A stretch of 28,358 bases of DNA, taken from Aliterella sp. RAGGC_92 (lineage in GTDB: Bacteria > Cyanobacteriota > Cyanobacteriia > Cyanobacteriales > Chroococcidiopsidaceae). Shown here piece after piece: positions 8,310 through 17,144 of the stretch (the stretch's first letter is position 1; each line of letters opens with the position of its first letter). The stretch lies in contig JAPJOW010000017.1 in assembly GCA_030826005.1 (NCBI GenBank), positions 1 to 28,358 of the forward strand, given 5' to 3'. The position numbers and the translations under genes were made by a program. The notes below the pieces were generated by a model that saw nothing but the letters and a program-made list of their open reading frames with translations, ran no database searches and had not been told where the DNA came from.

Positions 8310-11300
8310 ATGTCCCCCGTGAAAGCGCCGCTACCAAGTAATGAAGCTGCCAGGCTGCAAGCTCTAAACCAGTACGAAATTCTTGATACTAATGAGAGTG
8401 TTTTTGACGACTTAACACGCCTAGCAGCCTATATTTGTGGAGTTCCAACGGTAACGATTAGTATAGTCGATCGCGATCGCCAATGGTTTAAGTCAAAAGT
8501 TGGCTTAGAAATCTCCCAAACTCTTAGAAATGATGCCTTTTGCGCTCATGCAATTTTACAAATCGAGCCGTTAATTGTCCCCGATGCCGAGCAAGACGAG
8601 CGTTTTGCTGACAATCCTTTAGTTACGGGCGATCCTCATATCCGATTTTATGCGGGCGTACCTTTAATCGATCCCGATGGTTTTGCTTTAGGAACTCTAT
8701 GCGTAATTGATTATATACCCCGTCAATTAAGCAAAGAACAACAAGATGCTTTGGTAGTTTTGGCTCATCAAACGATGGCGCAATTGAATTTGCGGCGCAA
8801 TTTAGTAGCCTTGCAAGAGTCTAACACTCAATGCCAAATTGCCGATGAAGCCATGCAGCAAATGGTTAGATTTCAAAAAGCGATTTTGGACGGTGCGAAT
8901 TATTCAATTATTTCTACTACTAGAAACGGCATTATTAAAACTGTTAATGCTGCCGCCGAGCGCTGGTTGGGATACACTGCTAGGGAACTTATCGGGCAAA
9001 CTCCCGCACTGTTTCACGATGAGAAAGAAGTAGAACAGTACGCCCGCGAATTATCCCAAGAAATGGGAACGCTTATCGAGCCAGGATTTGAAGTTTTTAC
9101 CGCTAAAGCGCGCGCCAGGCAAGCAGACGAACGCGAATGGACTTACATTCGTTCTGATGGCAGCCGCTTTCCGGTCATGCTCTCGGTAACAGCTTTACGC
9201 GATACTTACGATAACATTACAGGGTTTATTGGCATTGCTAAAGATATTAGCGATCGCATCCTAGTGCAAGAAGCCCTCAAAAAATCCGAGCAGAAATTAG
9301 CACTGCACTTTGCTCAAACTCCGGTTGCAGTTGTGGAATGGAACTTAAACTTTGAAATAACTAACTGGAATCGAGCCGCAGAAAGTATTTTTGGCTACAG
9401 TTTTGCAGAAGCTATTGGTCGCCACCCTGCGGGGTTATTAGTGCCAAAATCAGCAACAAGTGAAATAGATCGAGTAATGACGGAATTATTAAATCAAGCT
9501 GGAGGAACTTATAACATTAATGAAAATATTACTAAAGATGGCAAAACAATTATTTGCGAGTGGTTTAATACCCCTTTAGTAGACAATTATGGCGATGTAG
9601 TGGGGGTTGCATCTATAGCTCAAAATATTAGCGATCGCTTTATTGCCGAAAAAGCCCTCTACGAAAGCGAGCAGAAGTACCGCAGTGTAGTAAATAACGT
9701 TAAAGAAGTAATTTTTCAAACCGATGCTACTGGGTTATGGACTTTTCTCAATCCCGCGTGGACGGAAATTACCGAATTTACTATAGACCAAAGTTTAGGC
9801 ACAAATTTTTTAGATTACATTTACGATCGCGATCGCCTGCAAAACTTAGCATCTTTCCAACTTCTAATTCAACGCCAGCAAGAATTTTGCCGTTATGAAA
9901 CTCGTTATCTCACCAAATACGGTGGCTATCGTTGGATTGAAGTTTATGCCCGCTTGACCCTAGACGATAACGGTAATATTTTAGGTACTTCTGGTACGCT
10001 CCAAGATATCACCGACAACAAACAAGCCGCCGCCGCCCTTAAAGAAAGCGAGAAGCTATTTAAAGCTGTATTTGACCAAGCATTTCAGTTTATTGGGCTG
10101 CTGACTTGCGATGGTATAGTTTTGGAAGTAAACCAGACATCGCTTAGTTTTGGCGGTGTTACCCATAGAGAGGTTGTCGGACAATTTTTTTGGGAAACTC
10201 CTTGGTGGCGGCATTCTCGTTTAGCCCAAGTTCAACTTAAAGAGGCGATTTTTCAAGCCGGACTGGGTAATTTTGTCCGTTATGAAGTAGGTATTGTCGG
10301 TGCGGGAGATAGTAAAGTTACTGTCGATTTCTCAATTAAACCGATTTGTGACGAAATGGGAAAAGTGGTTATGCTGCTATTGGAGGGACGAGATATCACC
10401 GAACGCAAGCAAACCGAAGAAGCGTTGCGATCGAGCCTTGCCACAAATCGCGCTTTAATTAATGCTTTACCAGACTTAATGTTTCGCATTAGCGCCGATG
10501 GCATTTTTGTTAATTTCAAAGCTAGTAAAACCCACAATATCCCAATTCTTCCAGCAGATTTTTTAGGCAAAACCGTCCGCGAAGTTATGCCCCCCGATGT
10601 AGCCGAGCTAACAATGAACGGCATCAATCAAGCGCTGGCGACGGGAGAGTTGCAAATTTTTGAGTGTCAAATGCTGCTAAATAAAAATATTTGTCACTAC
10701 GAGACGCGCATTGCTGTGAGTGCGGAAAACGAGGTCATGGTAATAGTTAGAGATATTACCGGGCGCAAGCAAGCAGAAATAGAAATTCGCAACGCCCTAG
10801 AGACAGAAAAACATCTAAGCGAATTAAAATCTCGCTTTGTAACTATGACTTCTCACGAATTTCGCACTCCCTTAACTACGATATTGTCTTCGGCAGAGTT
10901 AATAGAAGACTTTGGCGATACTTGGAGCGAAGACAAAAAACAATTACATCTCAATCGCATCAAAGTCAATGTCAATCACATGACCCAATTATTAGACGAT
11001 GTGATGTTAATGGGCAAAGCCGAAGTGGGTAAACTAGAATGCGAACCTATACGGCTTGATGTAGTTCAATTTTGTCGCGACTTGGTAGAGGAGATCCATC
11101 CTAGCAATAGGAGCAATTGCCCTATTGCCTTTTTTAGTCAAACAAACGTTCTTCATGCTTACTTAGATGAAAAACTATTACGGCATATTTTGAGCAACTT
11201 ACTTTCCAATGCTATTAAGTATTCACCAAATGGAGGGACGATTAATTTTCATCTTGATTGCCAGGAAAACGAAATAAGTTTTCAAATTCAAGATCGGGGT

Positions 11301-11528
11301 ATTGGCATACCTGTTAAAGATCGAGAATGCTTATTTAGTTCATTCTACAGAGCCAGTAATGTTGGTAATATTTCCGGCACCGGACTAGGACTTGCAATTG
11401 TTAAGAAGGCATTAGATGTACACAAAGGAAAAATTACGGTAGAAAGTGAAGTCGGCGTAGGTACAACATTTTTAGTTTCGCTGCCCTTAGAACAGGAAAA
11501 AATATATGAACAAGATTTTAGTAATTGA
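8310..11528 (+). CDS. Multi-sensor histidine kinase (GAF-PASx5-HisKA-HATPase)
   Basis: A soluble kinase of about 1072 residues. A GAF domain (about 10-170, opening with the common NEAARLQALNQYEILDT wording) is followed by five PAS modules beginning near residues 190, 333, 457, 586 and 715, several ending in the usual PAC-type DITERKQ/DISDR signature. HisKA has its His at about 849 (TSHEFRTP), and the HATPase has SNLLSNAIKYS, DRGIGI and GTGLGL. The start is uncertain: ATG 8310 sits directly before the GAF domain, ATG 8283 and a TTG at 8208 are upstream, and GTG 8319 has AGGA 9 nt ahead of it. The 3' end overlaps the next gene by 23 bp, indicating translational coupling. PAS ligands cannot be read from sequence. 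Confidence 0.9.
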   Translation: MSPVKAPLPSNEAARLQALNQYEILDTNESVFDDLTRLAAYICGVPTVTISIVDRDRQWFKSKVGLEISQTLRNDAFCAHAILQIEPLIVPDAEQDERFADNPLVTGDPHIRFYAGVPLIDPDGFALGTLCVIDYIPRQLSKEQQDALVVLAHQTMAQLNLRRNLVALQESNTQCQIADEAMQQMVRFQKAILDGANYSIISTTRNGIIKTVNAAAERWLGYTARELIGQTPALFHDEKEVEQYARELSQEMGTLIEPGFEVFTAKARARQADEREWTYIRSDGSRFPVMLSVTALRDTYDNITGFIGIAKDISDRILVQEALKKSEQKLALHFAQTPVAVVEWNLNFEITNWNRAAESIFGYSFAEAIGRHPAGLLVPKSATSEIDRVMTELLNQAGGTYNINENITKDGKTIICEWFNTPLVDNYGDVVGVASIAQNISDRFIAEKALYESEQKYRSVVNNVKEVIFQTDATGLWTFLNPAWTEITEFTIDQSLGTNFLDYIYDRDRLQNLASFQLLIQRQQEFCRYETRYLTKYGGYRWIEVYARLTLDDNGNILGTSGTLQDITDNKQAAAALKESEKLFKAVFDQAFQFIGLLTCDGIVLEVNQTSLSFGGVTHREVVGQFFWETPWWRHSRLAQVQLKEAIFQAGLGNFVRYEVGIVGAGDSKVTVDFSIKPICDEMGKVVMLLLEGRDITERKQTEEALRSSLATNRALINALPDLMFRISADGIFVNFKASKTHNIPILPADFLGKTVREVMPPDVAELTMNGINQALATGELQIFECQMLLNKNICHYETRIAVSAENEVMVIVRDITGRKQAEIEIRNALETEKHLSELKSRFVTMTSHEFRTPLTTILSSAELIEDFGDTWSEDKKQLHLNRIKVNVNHMTQLLDDVMLMGKAEVGKLECEPIRLDVVQFCRDLVEEIHPSNRSNCPIAFFSQTNVLHAYLDEKLLRHILSNLLSNAIKYSPNGGTINFHLDCQENEISFQIQDRGIGIPVKDRECLFSSFYRASNVGNISGTGLGLAIVKKALDVHKGKITVESEVGVGTTFLVSLPLEQEKIYEQDFSN

Positions 11529-12600
11529 AGATGAATTTTTGATTAGAGAAAACCTTTTAGAACGCCTTGGTGCTGAAGGGTTTGACACGGTGGGCGCAGA
11601 AAACGGGCTTGACGGAGTTAAGTTAGCTCTAGCCGATCGCCCGGATTTAATTATTTGCGATGTGATGATGCCAGAACTAGATGGTTATGATGTCCTCAGA
11701 ACTTTGCGCCAAAACCCAAATACGGCAGCAATTCCGTTTATTTTTTTGACCGCAAAAGCAGATAAAGCCGCCTTGCGTCAAGGGATGGAACTAGGAGCAG
11801 ATGATTACTTAACCAAGCCCTTTACAAAAACCGAATTATTAGGAGCGATCGCCACTCGCCTCGAAAAACACGCCATTGTTGCTCAACATTTTGAAGAAGA
11901 ATTGGTTAGTTTTGTCCAAAGCATTACCGACGCGCTACCAGAGGAACTGCTCAATCCTATTTATCAAACCTTTAGTTTGACGCAAAAGCTAGTTGACGAA
12001 CACGATACGATTACGCCCCAAGAAATACTTGCTACCGCCGAGAATATTAACGAGGCGACAATGTATCTGCATCGGTTGATGGAAAACTTCGTTATTTATT
12101 CAAAGCTAAAATCACTGAACCTCAATTCTAAAGAAGTTGAAGTATTAAGCAATTGTCGGACATCCAACCCTAATACGGTATTAGTTGATGTCGCAACTCA
12201 AAAAGCCACGCAGTACGGAAGGGAAGCAGATTTAACCTTAAATATTGCTCGTGCGGGGGTGAAAATTGCCGAGCAGGATTTGCGAAAAATTAGCGAAGAA
12301 ATTATCGATAACGCTTTCAAGTTCTCAGAAGTTGGTACACCTGTCCAGATTAGAGCCACTATAGATAATGATATTTTTCAGCTAACTATTGCTAGTACCG
12401 GATGTGCGATGACTCTAGAGCAAATTGCTAATATTGGTGCTTGCAGGCAGTTTGAGCGCGAGTTTTACGAGCAACAAGGTTTGGGTTTGGGTTTAGTTAT
12501 TGCCAAGCGCCTCACCGAACTCCATGAGGGGCAATTAACAATCAAAACAGCAAAGACTGCGCCAACTACAACTGTATGTATTGAACTTAAGTGCGCTTAA
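11506..12600 (+). CDS. Response regulator fused to degenerate histidine-kinase-like domain
   Basis: A 364-residue protein. The N-terminal receiver (about 1-120) looks active: Asp9, phospho-acceptor Asp52 (CDVMMP), Thr82 and Lys104 (TKPF). The rest resembles a HisKA-HATPase pair, but the H-box reads PEELLNP at 145-151 where active kinases have (P/S)HELRTP, so the phospho-accepting His is replaced by Glu146. The ATP-binding part keeps an N-box (EEIIDNAFKF) and a G2 motif (QGLGLGL), while the G1 motif DxGxG has become STGCAM. It therefore probably cannot autophosphorylate, and the C-terminal part may be a dimerisation and phospho-sensing output module. It starts within the last 23 bp of the upstream kinase gene and is the last gene before a strong terminator. 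Confidence 0.85.
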   Translation: MNKILVIEDEFLIRENLLERLGAEGFDTVGAENGLDGVKLALADRPDLIICDVMMPELDGYDVLRTLRQNPNTAAIPFIFLTAKADKAALRQGMELGADDYLTKPFTKTELLGAIATRLEKHAIVAQHFEEELVSFVQSITDALPEELLNPIYQTFSLTQKLVDEHDTITPQEILATAENINEATMYLHRLMENFVIYSKLKSLNLNSKEVEVLSNCRTSNPNTVLVDVATQKATQYGREADLTLNIARAGVKIAEQDLRKISEEIIDNAFKFSEVGTPVQIRATIDNDIFQLTIASTGCAMTLEQIANIGACRQFEREFYEQQGLGLGLVIAKRLTELHEGQLTIKTAKTAPTTTVCIELKCA

Positions 12601-12605
12601 ATTCC

Positions 12606-12637
12606 TAGACCTCCTAGCTATAGGAGGTCTACAGTTT
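12606..12637 (+). terminator. Strong terminator of the three-gene signalling operon
   Basis: Perfect 11-bp arms TAGACCTCCTA (12606-12616) and TAGGAGGTCTA (12621-12631) enclose a GCTA loop; after CAG comes a T run that reaches into the last codon of the convergent ankyrin gene. The reverse strand has no T run after the stem, so it should act mainly on plus-strand transcripts. Confidence 0.85.
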
Positions 12638-12638
12638 T

Positions 12639-14099
12639 TTACTCTAATTGCTGCAACGCTTGGACGATATCTTGGTAGCCATTAAATTCTGCTAATGCCA
12701 AAGCCGTGTAACCACCACGATTTTTTAAGTTTATATCCGCCCCCGCTTGTAGCAATAACTGTACCGCTTGAAAGTCGCCTCGTGAAGCCGCCCACATCAA
12801 AGCTGTGGCTTGAGCAGCGTCTTGTAGGTTGACATTAGTTTTTGCTGCTAGTATCTGCATGACTTCAAGGCGATCGCGTTCTGCTGCCTTAATTAAAGCC
12901 GTCTTGCCATCGGGGGCTTGCTGATTGGGATCGATGCCAAAATTGAGCAGTACTTCTACCGTATCGCGATCGCCTTGAGCGGCGGCAATATTTAAAAGGG
13001 GTTCGTCCATAGGCACATTTAACTCGGCTTTGCATTCCAATAACGCGGCGACAATTTCGCTGTGTCCTTGCAAAACGGCTAGTAGTAGAGGTGAATCGCC
13101 TAGCTGATTTGTTAGTAAAGGATTAGCACCGCGATCGAGTAAAATTTGCGCTAGTTCGTAGTAACCTTCAACGGCAGCAAGATGCAGGGCGGTATCGCCA
13201 TTAATATCTTTGGCATTAATATCCGCACCGCGATCGAGTAAAACCATCGCTAAGGCGCTATGTCCTCCTGCCACCGCCGCCGCTAGGGCTGTTTCCTGGG
13301 ATTGATTGGTTAGTTTTACATCTGCGCCATGCTCGATCAATACTTGGGCAATCTGTAAATTTCCCAAGTCGCAACTCAGCATTAAAGCTGTTTCTCCATC
13401 GCTATCTTGAATATTGGCATCCGCACCTTTAGCAAGCAATAATTTTGTGACAGAGAGGGAAGCCGCCACCGCCGCTTGCATTAAAGCCGTTCTTCCGTCG
13501 GAGTTTTGAATATTTACGGCTGCCCCATACTCTAGCAACACTTGTACTGTCTGGCTGTATCCTTGGGCTGCTGCCAGCATTAAAGGTGTTTCGCCTTTTT
13601 TAGCCCGATTTATATCCGCCCCGGCTATTAACAAACTTCGCACTAATTGAGTATGACCTTGTTGTACGGCGACAATTAGCGCGGTATCTTCATCTTCGTC
13701 TTTCCAGTTGATATCTGCCCCAGCATTTAAAAGCAGTTGTACGACTTCAAGATCGTTTTTTAAGCACGCTACCATCAACGCAGTACTACCATCGTCGTTT
13801 TTGGCGTTGATATCTGCTCCCCGATCGAGCAATATTTGAGCGACATCAACTTGATGATTTGCGGCAGCTAACATTAATGCGGTTGCACCAAATTTGCGGC
13901 GGGCATTAAGATTGACCCCGCGATCTATGAGCAGGCGGACAATTTCGCTGTAGCCAGCAGTAGTTGCCAACATTAAAGCTGTGGTACGACTTTCTGTTAG
14001 CGCATTTACATCCGCACCTGCTGCTAATAGCGCTGTAACTTGCTGAAGATCGCCACTTTTTACTGCTTTAATCAACAAAATGTCATGATTAGAAGCCAT
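12639..14099 (-). CDS. Ankyrin-repeat protein
   Basis: This 486-residue protein is built almost entirely of about 14 ankyrin repeats of 33 residues, from residue 5 to the end. Recurring elements are DGxTALMxAxxxG, VxxLLxAGADIN and LLDRGADINAK. There is no signal peptide, membrane helix or extra catalytic domain, so it is most likely a cytoplasmic protein-binding scaffold; partners cannot be inferred. The uniform repeats are very similar at the DNA level too and could recombine, so repeat number may vary between strains. It is convergent with the signalling operon and divergent from DUF4079. The stop codon overlaps the T run of the opposing terminator. Confidence 0.93.
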   Translation of the reverse strand: MASNHDILLIKAVKSGDLQQVTALLAAGADVNALTESRTTALMLATTAGYSEIVRLLIDRGVNLNARRKFGATALMLAAANHQVDVAQILLDRGADINAKNDDGSTALMVACLKNDLEVVQLLLNAGADINWKDEDEDTALIVAVQQGHTQLVRSLLIAGADINRAKKGETPLMLAAAQGYSQTVQVLLEYGAAVNIQNSDGRTALMQAAVAASLSVTKLLLAKGADANIQDSDGETALMLSCDLGNLQIAQVLIEHGADVKLTNQSQETALAAAVAGGHSALAMVLLDRGADINAKDINGDTALHLAAVEGYYELAQILLDRGANPLLTNQLGDSPLLLAVLQGHSEIVAALLECKAELNVPMDEPLLNIAAAQGDRDTVEVLLNFGIDPNQQAPDGKTALIKAAERDRLEVMQILAAKTNVNLQDAAQATALMWAASRGDFQAVQLLLQAGADINLKNRGGYTALALAEFNGYQDIVQALQQLE

Positions 14100-14149
14100 A
14101 TTTTCTTTAGCATCCTGCCCGTTTAATGCTAAAAATTATACTTCATAGC

Positions 14150-14284
14150 TTAACTAGCAATGCCTGGAAAAATGCGATCGCTTGCCAATACATCACCCAA
14201 TACTGGTAGTAACATCGAGAAAACAGCATCGCGATCGCTGTTATCAATAAAAATATTTTCTAAAGCTGCGGGAAGATTTTGTAT
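14150..14284 (-). pseudogene. Remnant of the start of a GAF-type protein
   Basis: In the spacer between the ankyrin and DUF4079 genes, a 44-codon minus-strand frame reads QNLPAALENIFIDNSDRDAV and then FSMLLPVLGDVLASDRIF, ending PGIAS and stop. This resembles the opening of cyanobacterial GAF proteins (LP..L..IF...DR..VF..LLPVLG.VL.CDR.FLYLR). There is no ATG: the first codon is ATA where ATG would be expected, and a TAG lies two codons upstream. The similarity breaks off after DRIF. I read it as the decayed 5' fragment of a lost gene, possibly truncated by deletion. The family match is from memory of the pattern, so confidence is moderate. Confidence 0.5.
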
Positions 14285-14362
14285 GGGCTATTGCTTGAAA
14301 TAAGCTTTTCTCAGCAGTTATGCTAAGTTTTATCAAGCAAATTCAGAAATGAGTAGAACACT

Positions 14363-14833
14363 ATGAGTCTGGAAATTCCGGCAGAAATTAAACCTTGGCT
14401 AAATATTTTTCACCCGCTATTGATGTTTATTTTATTGGGAGTTTCGATTTACGCGCTCTACTTAGGGGTAAAAGTGCGGCAGACGAGATACGCCGAGGGT
14501 GAAGTTAAAAAAGAGCTAATTAGAGGCAAATTCAATATCAGGCATTATCAAATCGGTTCGATTTTGCTTGGCTTAATGGTAGTCGGGACGTTAATCGGCA
14601 TGGGCGCTACTTATATCAACAACCAAAAGCTATTTTTTGGTCCGCATTTATTAGCAGGGTTGGGGATGACCGGAGCGATCGCTGTTTCTGCTAGTTTGTC
14701 TCCTTATATGCAAAAAGGGCAATCTTGGGCAAGATACACGCATATTGTTTTAAATTCGGCTCTTTTAGCTTTGTTTGCTTGGCAAGCCGTAAGCGGAGTT
14801 CAAATTATTCAAAATATTTTGAGCAAACTATAA
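14363..14833 (+). CDS. DUF4079 family four-helix membrane protein
   Basis: A 156-residue integral membrane protein with four hydrophobic segments at about residues 16-36, 62-84, 93-112 and 125-148. The family is conserved in cyanobacteria and plant plastids and its function is not established to my knowledge. Each segment carries one His at or near a helix end: His17 (FHPLLMF), His61 (RHYQIG), His95 (GPHLLAG) and His127 (THIVLN). That arrangement resembles b-type cytochromes of the b561/ferric-reductase kind, so haem binding is a reasonable but untested idea. It stands alone, divergent from the ankyrin gene and convergent with the DUF1997 gene 26 bp away. Confidence 0.85.
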   Translation: MSLEIPAEIKPWLNIFHPLLMFILLGVSIYALYLGVKVRQTRYAEGEVKKELIRGKFNIRHYQIGSILLGLMVVGTLIGMGATYINNQKLFFGPHLLAGLGMTGAIAVSASLSPYMQKGQSWARYTHIVLNSALLALFAWQAVSGVQIIQNILSKL

Positions 14834-14859
14834 AAAAATCTGCTCCTTGCCCCTAAAGC

Positions 14860-15519
14860 TTACTTGTGGCACTTTGACTTTGCGGGTAAGGGCAGCCCCA
14901 AGGACTTGTAAAAATCTGCCTGGACTTTAGCAGTCAAGCGGCGCGATACTTGACGGACAATTTGATTGAGCAAGCGATCGCCAGTATTTTTGATTACTGA
15001 CTTAGGCAAGCGATAAATAAACTTAGGAAACTGGACATCGACATTCAAGTCTAGCGTCCACTCTACTTTTGTAAATACCTTGCCTAGCTCGTCGGCGGGG
15101 ACTTCTACTAATTCCATCACCGCTTTAAAATCGACATCGTAGCCGGGAGCAATATAGTTAGGAATAGCGATCGTTTTGATGCGATACAGGTCATTTTCTG
15201 GGGCTAAAAGCTCTAAACCAACCTTTGGCTCTACATCATAACCAAAAGCGCCAAAGCGACCGATCGCCAAAGCATAGCCATTTGTTGTAATTGCCTCTAC
15301 CTTCATAGGCTGGGCGCAACGACAAAACCACTCTTGATGAGCATTGAGGTACTCCGCCACCGTTGAAGCTGGGGCATACATTTCCATACAGTCGGCAAAT
15401 TGACCGGAAAAACGCATTGAAGTAGGCGCTAATACCTCGCTGTCCTTCGGTGACGACATTGCTTCTACATCCCATTTAGCGGCTTCTCTCGATTGAAATT
15501 CGTGGTTTTGTGACAACAT
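14860..15519 (-). CDS. DUF1997 family protein
   Basis: A 219-residue soluble protein of the DUF1997 family, found in cyanobacteria and plastid-bearing eukaryotes, with no known reaction. The conserved part begins around residue 34 (SMRFSGQFADCMEMYAP) and includes FRFGAFGYDVEP-like wording near 87-98 and a C-terminal basic stretch (VRQVSRRLTAKVQADFYKSLGLPLP). The overall pattern suggests a START/SRPBCC-like lipid-binding fold, which is inference. The first 30 residues look poorly conserved, so Met21 (15459) or Met35 may be the true start; no Shine-Dalgarno sequence distinguishes them. Confidence 0.78.
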   Translation of the reverse strand: MLSQNHEFQSREAAKWDVEAMSSPKDSEVLAPTSMRFSGQFADCMEMYAPASTVAEYLNAHQEWFCRCAQPMKVEAITTNGYALAIGRFGAFGYDVEPKVGLELLAPENDLYRIKTIAIPNYIAPGYDVDFKAVMELVEVPADELGKVFTKVEWTLDLNVDVQFPKFIYRLPKSVIKNTGDRLLNQIVRQVSRRLTAKVQADFYKSLGLPLPAKSKCHK

Positions 15520-15713
15520 AAGCTTTTAATTTAGTGCGATCGCATTTTGGATATAACTTCAGGATTCCCAAGATTGAAGTTAATGTCTCACGGGAACAGC
15601 ATCTTCATAAAATCTAAAAACTTTGGGGTTTTATTCGGTAAATCTACAATGAGGAATATAGAGATTTCCTAATTTCTCAGTAAATTTCTTTATAGTGTAA
15701 GCACAAATTTAAT

Positions 15714-16373
15714 ATGAAAGCATTTGTAGCAGGGGCAACCGGGGAAACCGGGCGGCGGATTGTTAAAGAATTAATAGCGCGGAATATCCCTGTCCGAGCA
15801 ATGGTTAGAGACTTAGAGCAAGCTAGAGCCGTTTTACCTGAGTCAGCACAGTTAGTAATTGGGGACGTATTAAAACCAGAGACTCTAAGCGAGGCTATAG
15901 GTGATAGTACGGTAATTTTGTGTGCTACGGGTGCTAAACCAAGTTTCGATCCCACAAGTCCCTACAAAGTGGATTATGAAGGAACTAAAAATTTGGTTGA
16001 TGCCGCCAAAACCAAAGGAATTGAGCATTTTGTCTTTGTATCTTCTTTGTGTACATCTAAGCTATTTCATCCCCTAAATTTATTTTGGTTAATTTTAGTA
16101 TGGAAAAAGCAAGCCGAGGAGTATATTCAAAAAAGTGGACTTGTTTATACAATTGTGCGTCCTGGTGGCTTAAAAAATGAAGACAATACAAATTCAATTG
16201 TGATGTCTTCGGCAGATACGCTGTTTGATGGCAGCATTCCTCGTACTAAAGTAGCGCAAGTATGTGTTGAAGCGCTATCGCAACCAGCCTCTCACAACAA
16301 AATTGTGGAAATTGTGGCAAAGGAAGAAGCACCACAACAAAGCTTCGAGCAGCTATTTGCAGGTGTAGCTTAA
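15714..16373 (+). CDS. Atypical SDR, NAD(P)-binding (NmrA/Tic62-like)
   Basis: A 219-residue Rossmann-fold protein of the atypical SDR group. The dinucleotide loop is GATGETG at residues 7-13; FVFVSSL near 104-110 and YTIVRPGGL near 145-153 are typical, while the classical YxxxK pair is absent. Relatives include NmrA-type redox sensors and the plastid Tic62 N-terminal domain, so it may bind NADP(H) without being a dehydrogenase. TATAGT at 15691-15696 lies 17 bp upstream of the ATG and could be a -10 element, giving a very short leader with no Shine-Dalgarno sequence. The next gene starts 23 bp after its stop and is probably cotranscribed. Confidence 0.88.
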   Translation: MKAFVAGATGETGRRIVKELIARNIPVRAMVRDLEQARAVLPESAQLVIGDVLKPETLSEAIGDSTVILCATGAKPSFDPTSPYKVDYEGTKNLVDAAKTKGIEHFVFVSSLCTSKLFHPLNLFWLILVWKKQAEEYIQKSGLVYTIVRPGGLKNEDNTNSIVMSSADTLFDGSIPRTKVAQVCVEALSQPASHNKIVEIVAKEEAPQQSFEQLFAGVA

Positions 16374-16382
16374 TTACAATTT

Positions 16383-16389
16383 GGAGGAG
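16383..16389 (+). promoter_or_regulatory. Strong Shine-Dalgarno that fixes a TTG start
   Basis: GGAGGAG ends 7 nt before the TTG at 16397. It is one of the best Shine-Dalgarno matches in the window and makes the TTG the likely initiator, since no ATG precedes the membrane anchor. Confidence 0.75.
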
Positions 16390-16396
16390 CAAAAAA

Positions 16397-17071
16397 TTGG
16401 CGCGTTTTTTACTTTCTAAGGCTATTTTTGGCAAGCAATTTTATAATATCTTTTCAAAAATTATCCCCGTCAGCCTGGCGGTAACGATAGTTGTTTTGCT
16501 TCATAATTTGCCTTTACCGCCGCAAAAATCGCGCCTCGATCCAAATTTTGGCTATTTACCCCCTTTAGAAATGAAAGGGGGCGACCCTCATATTCGCGCC
16601 TTAATGCGGACGATATCAGCCAGCGAGGCAAACGATCCTCTCCCTTATTCAATATTGTATGGCGGCGGGCAAATTGAAGACTTGAGCCGCCATCCAGAGC
16701 AGTGTATTACGATTGTTTCGGGTCCAAATACGGGTAATTGCTCGACGGCGGCGGGACGGTATCAAATGATTAATATTACTTGGTACGAAAAGGCGGCGTT
16801 GTACCATCCTCAACCGCCAGGAATTATGTTTTGGAAGTCTTACAGCTTTGAGCCAGAATTTCAAGATGCGGTAGTTTATGCTTGGTTGAGCGATCGCCAA
16901 TTTTGGGGTGCAGATATTTCTAAGCTCCTGCAAGAAGGTAAGTTAAATCGAGTACGAAGGATACTTTCGGGAACTTGGACGAGTTTAGGTTATGGCATTG
17001 AAGATAATGCCGTGACTGGGCGTTTGCCGCAAATTTACCAAAAGATGCTGCAAGAGGAGTTAAATTCTTAG
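16397..17071 (+). CDS. Membrane-anchored lambda-endolysin-like (GH104) muralytic enzyme
   Basis: This 224-residue protein starts with TTG. A membrane anchor or uncleaved signal (about residues 22-38) is followed by a Pro-rich linker and, from about residue 62, a domain that follows the lambda R endolysin layout: catalytic Glu77 in ISASEAND, the YGGGQIEDLSRHP block (lambda: VGGELFTDYSDHP), STAAGRYQM (lambda: STGAGRYQL) and GTWTSLGYG (lambda: IWASLPGAGYG). Family members are lytic transglycosylases that cleave between MurNAc and GlcNAc. The anchor would place it in the periplasm. No phage genes are near, so it looks like a host cell-wall enzyme. It follows the SDR gene by 23 bp. Cys104 and Cys116 might form a disulfide. 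Confidence 0.85.
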   Translation: MARFLLSKAIFGKQFYNIFSKIIPVSLAVTIVVLLHNLPLPPQKSRLDPNFGYLPPLEMKGGDPHIRALMRTISASEANDPLPYSILYGGGQIEDLSRHPEQCITIVSGPNTGNCSTAAGRYQMINITWYEKAALYHPQPPGIMFWKSYSFEPEFQDAVVYAWLSDRQFWGADISKLLQEGKLNRVRRILSGTWTSLGYGIEDNAVTGRLPQIYQKMLQEELNS

Positions 17072-17100
17072 GGGCAATAGATTGCACTCGTACAAGAAAT

Positions 17101-17126
17101 AAAAAAGCCGCCCAAAATTAGGCGGC
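17101..17126 (-). terminator. Terminator of glnA
   Basis: Arms GCCGCC (17107-17112) and GGCGGC (17121-17126) form a 6-bp GC stem with an 8-nt loop. Read on the minus strand it is followed by six Ts. It lies 18 bp after the glnA stop and 30 bp after the end of the convergent GH104 gene. Confidence 0.8.
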
Positions 17127-17144
17127 GATCGCTCTTTCAATTTT

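Noticed and set aside
16397..17071. Prophage remnant
   Set aside because: The endolysin-like gene has a membrane anchor and no other phage gene is within the window.
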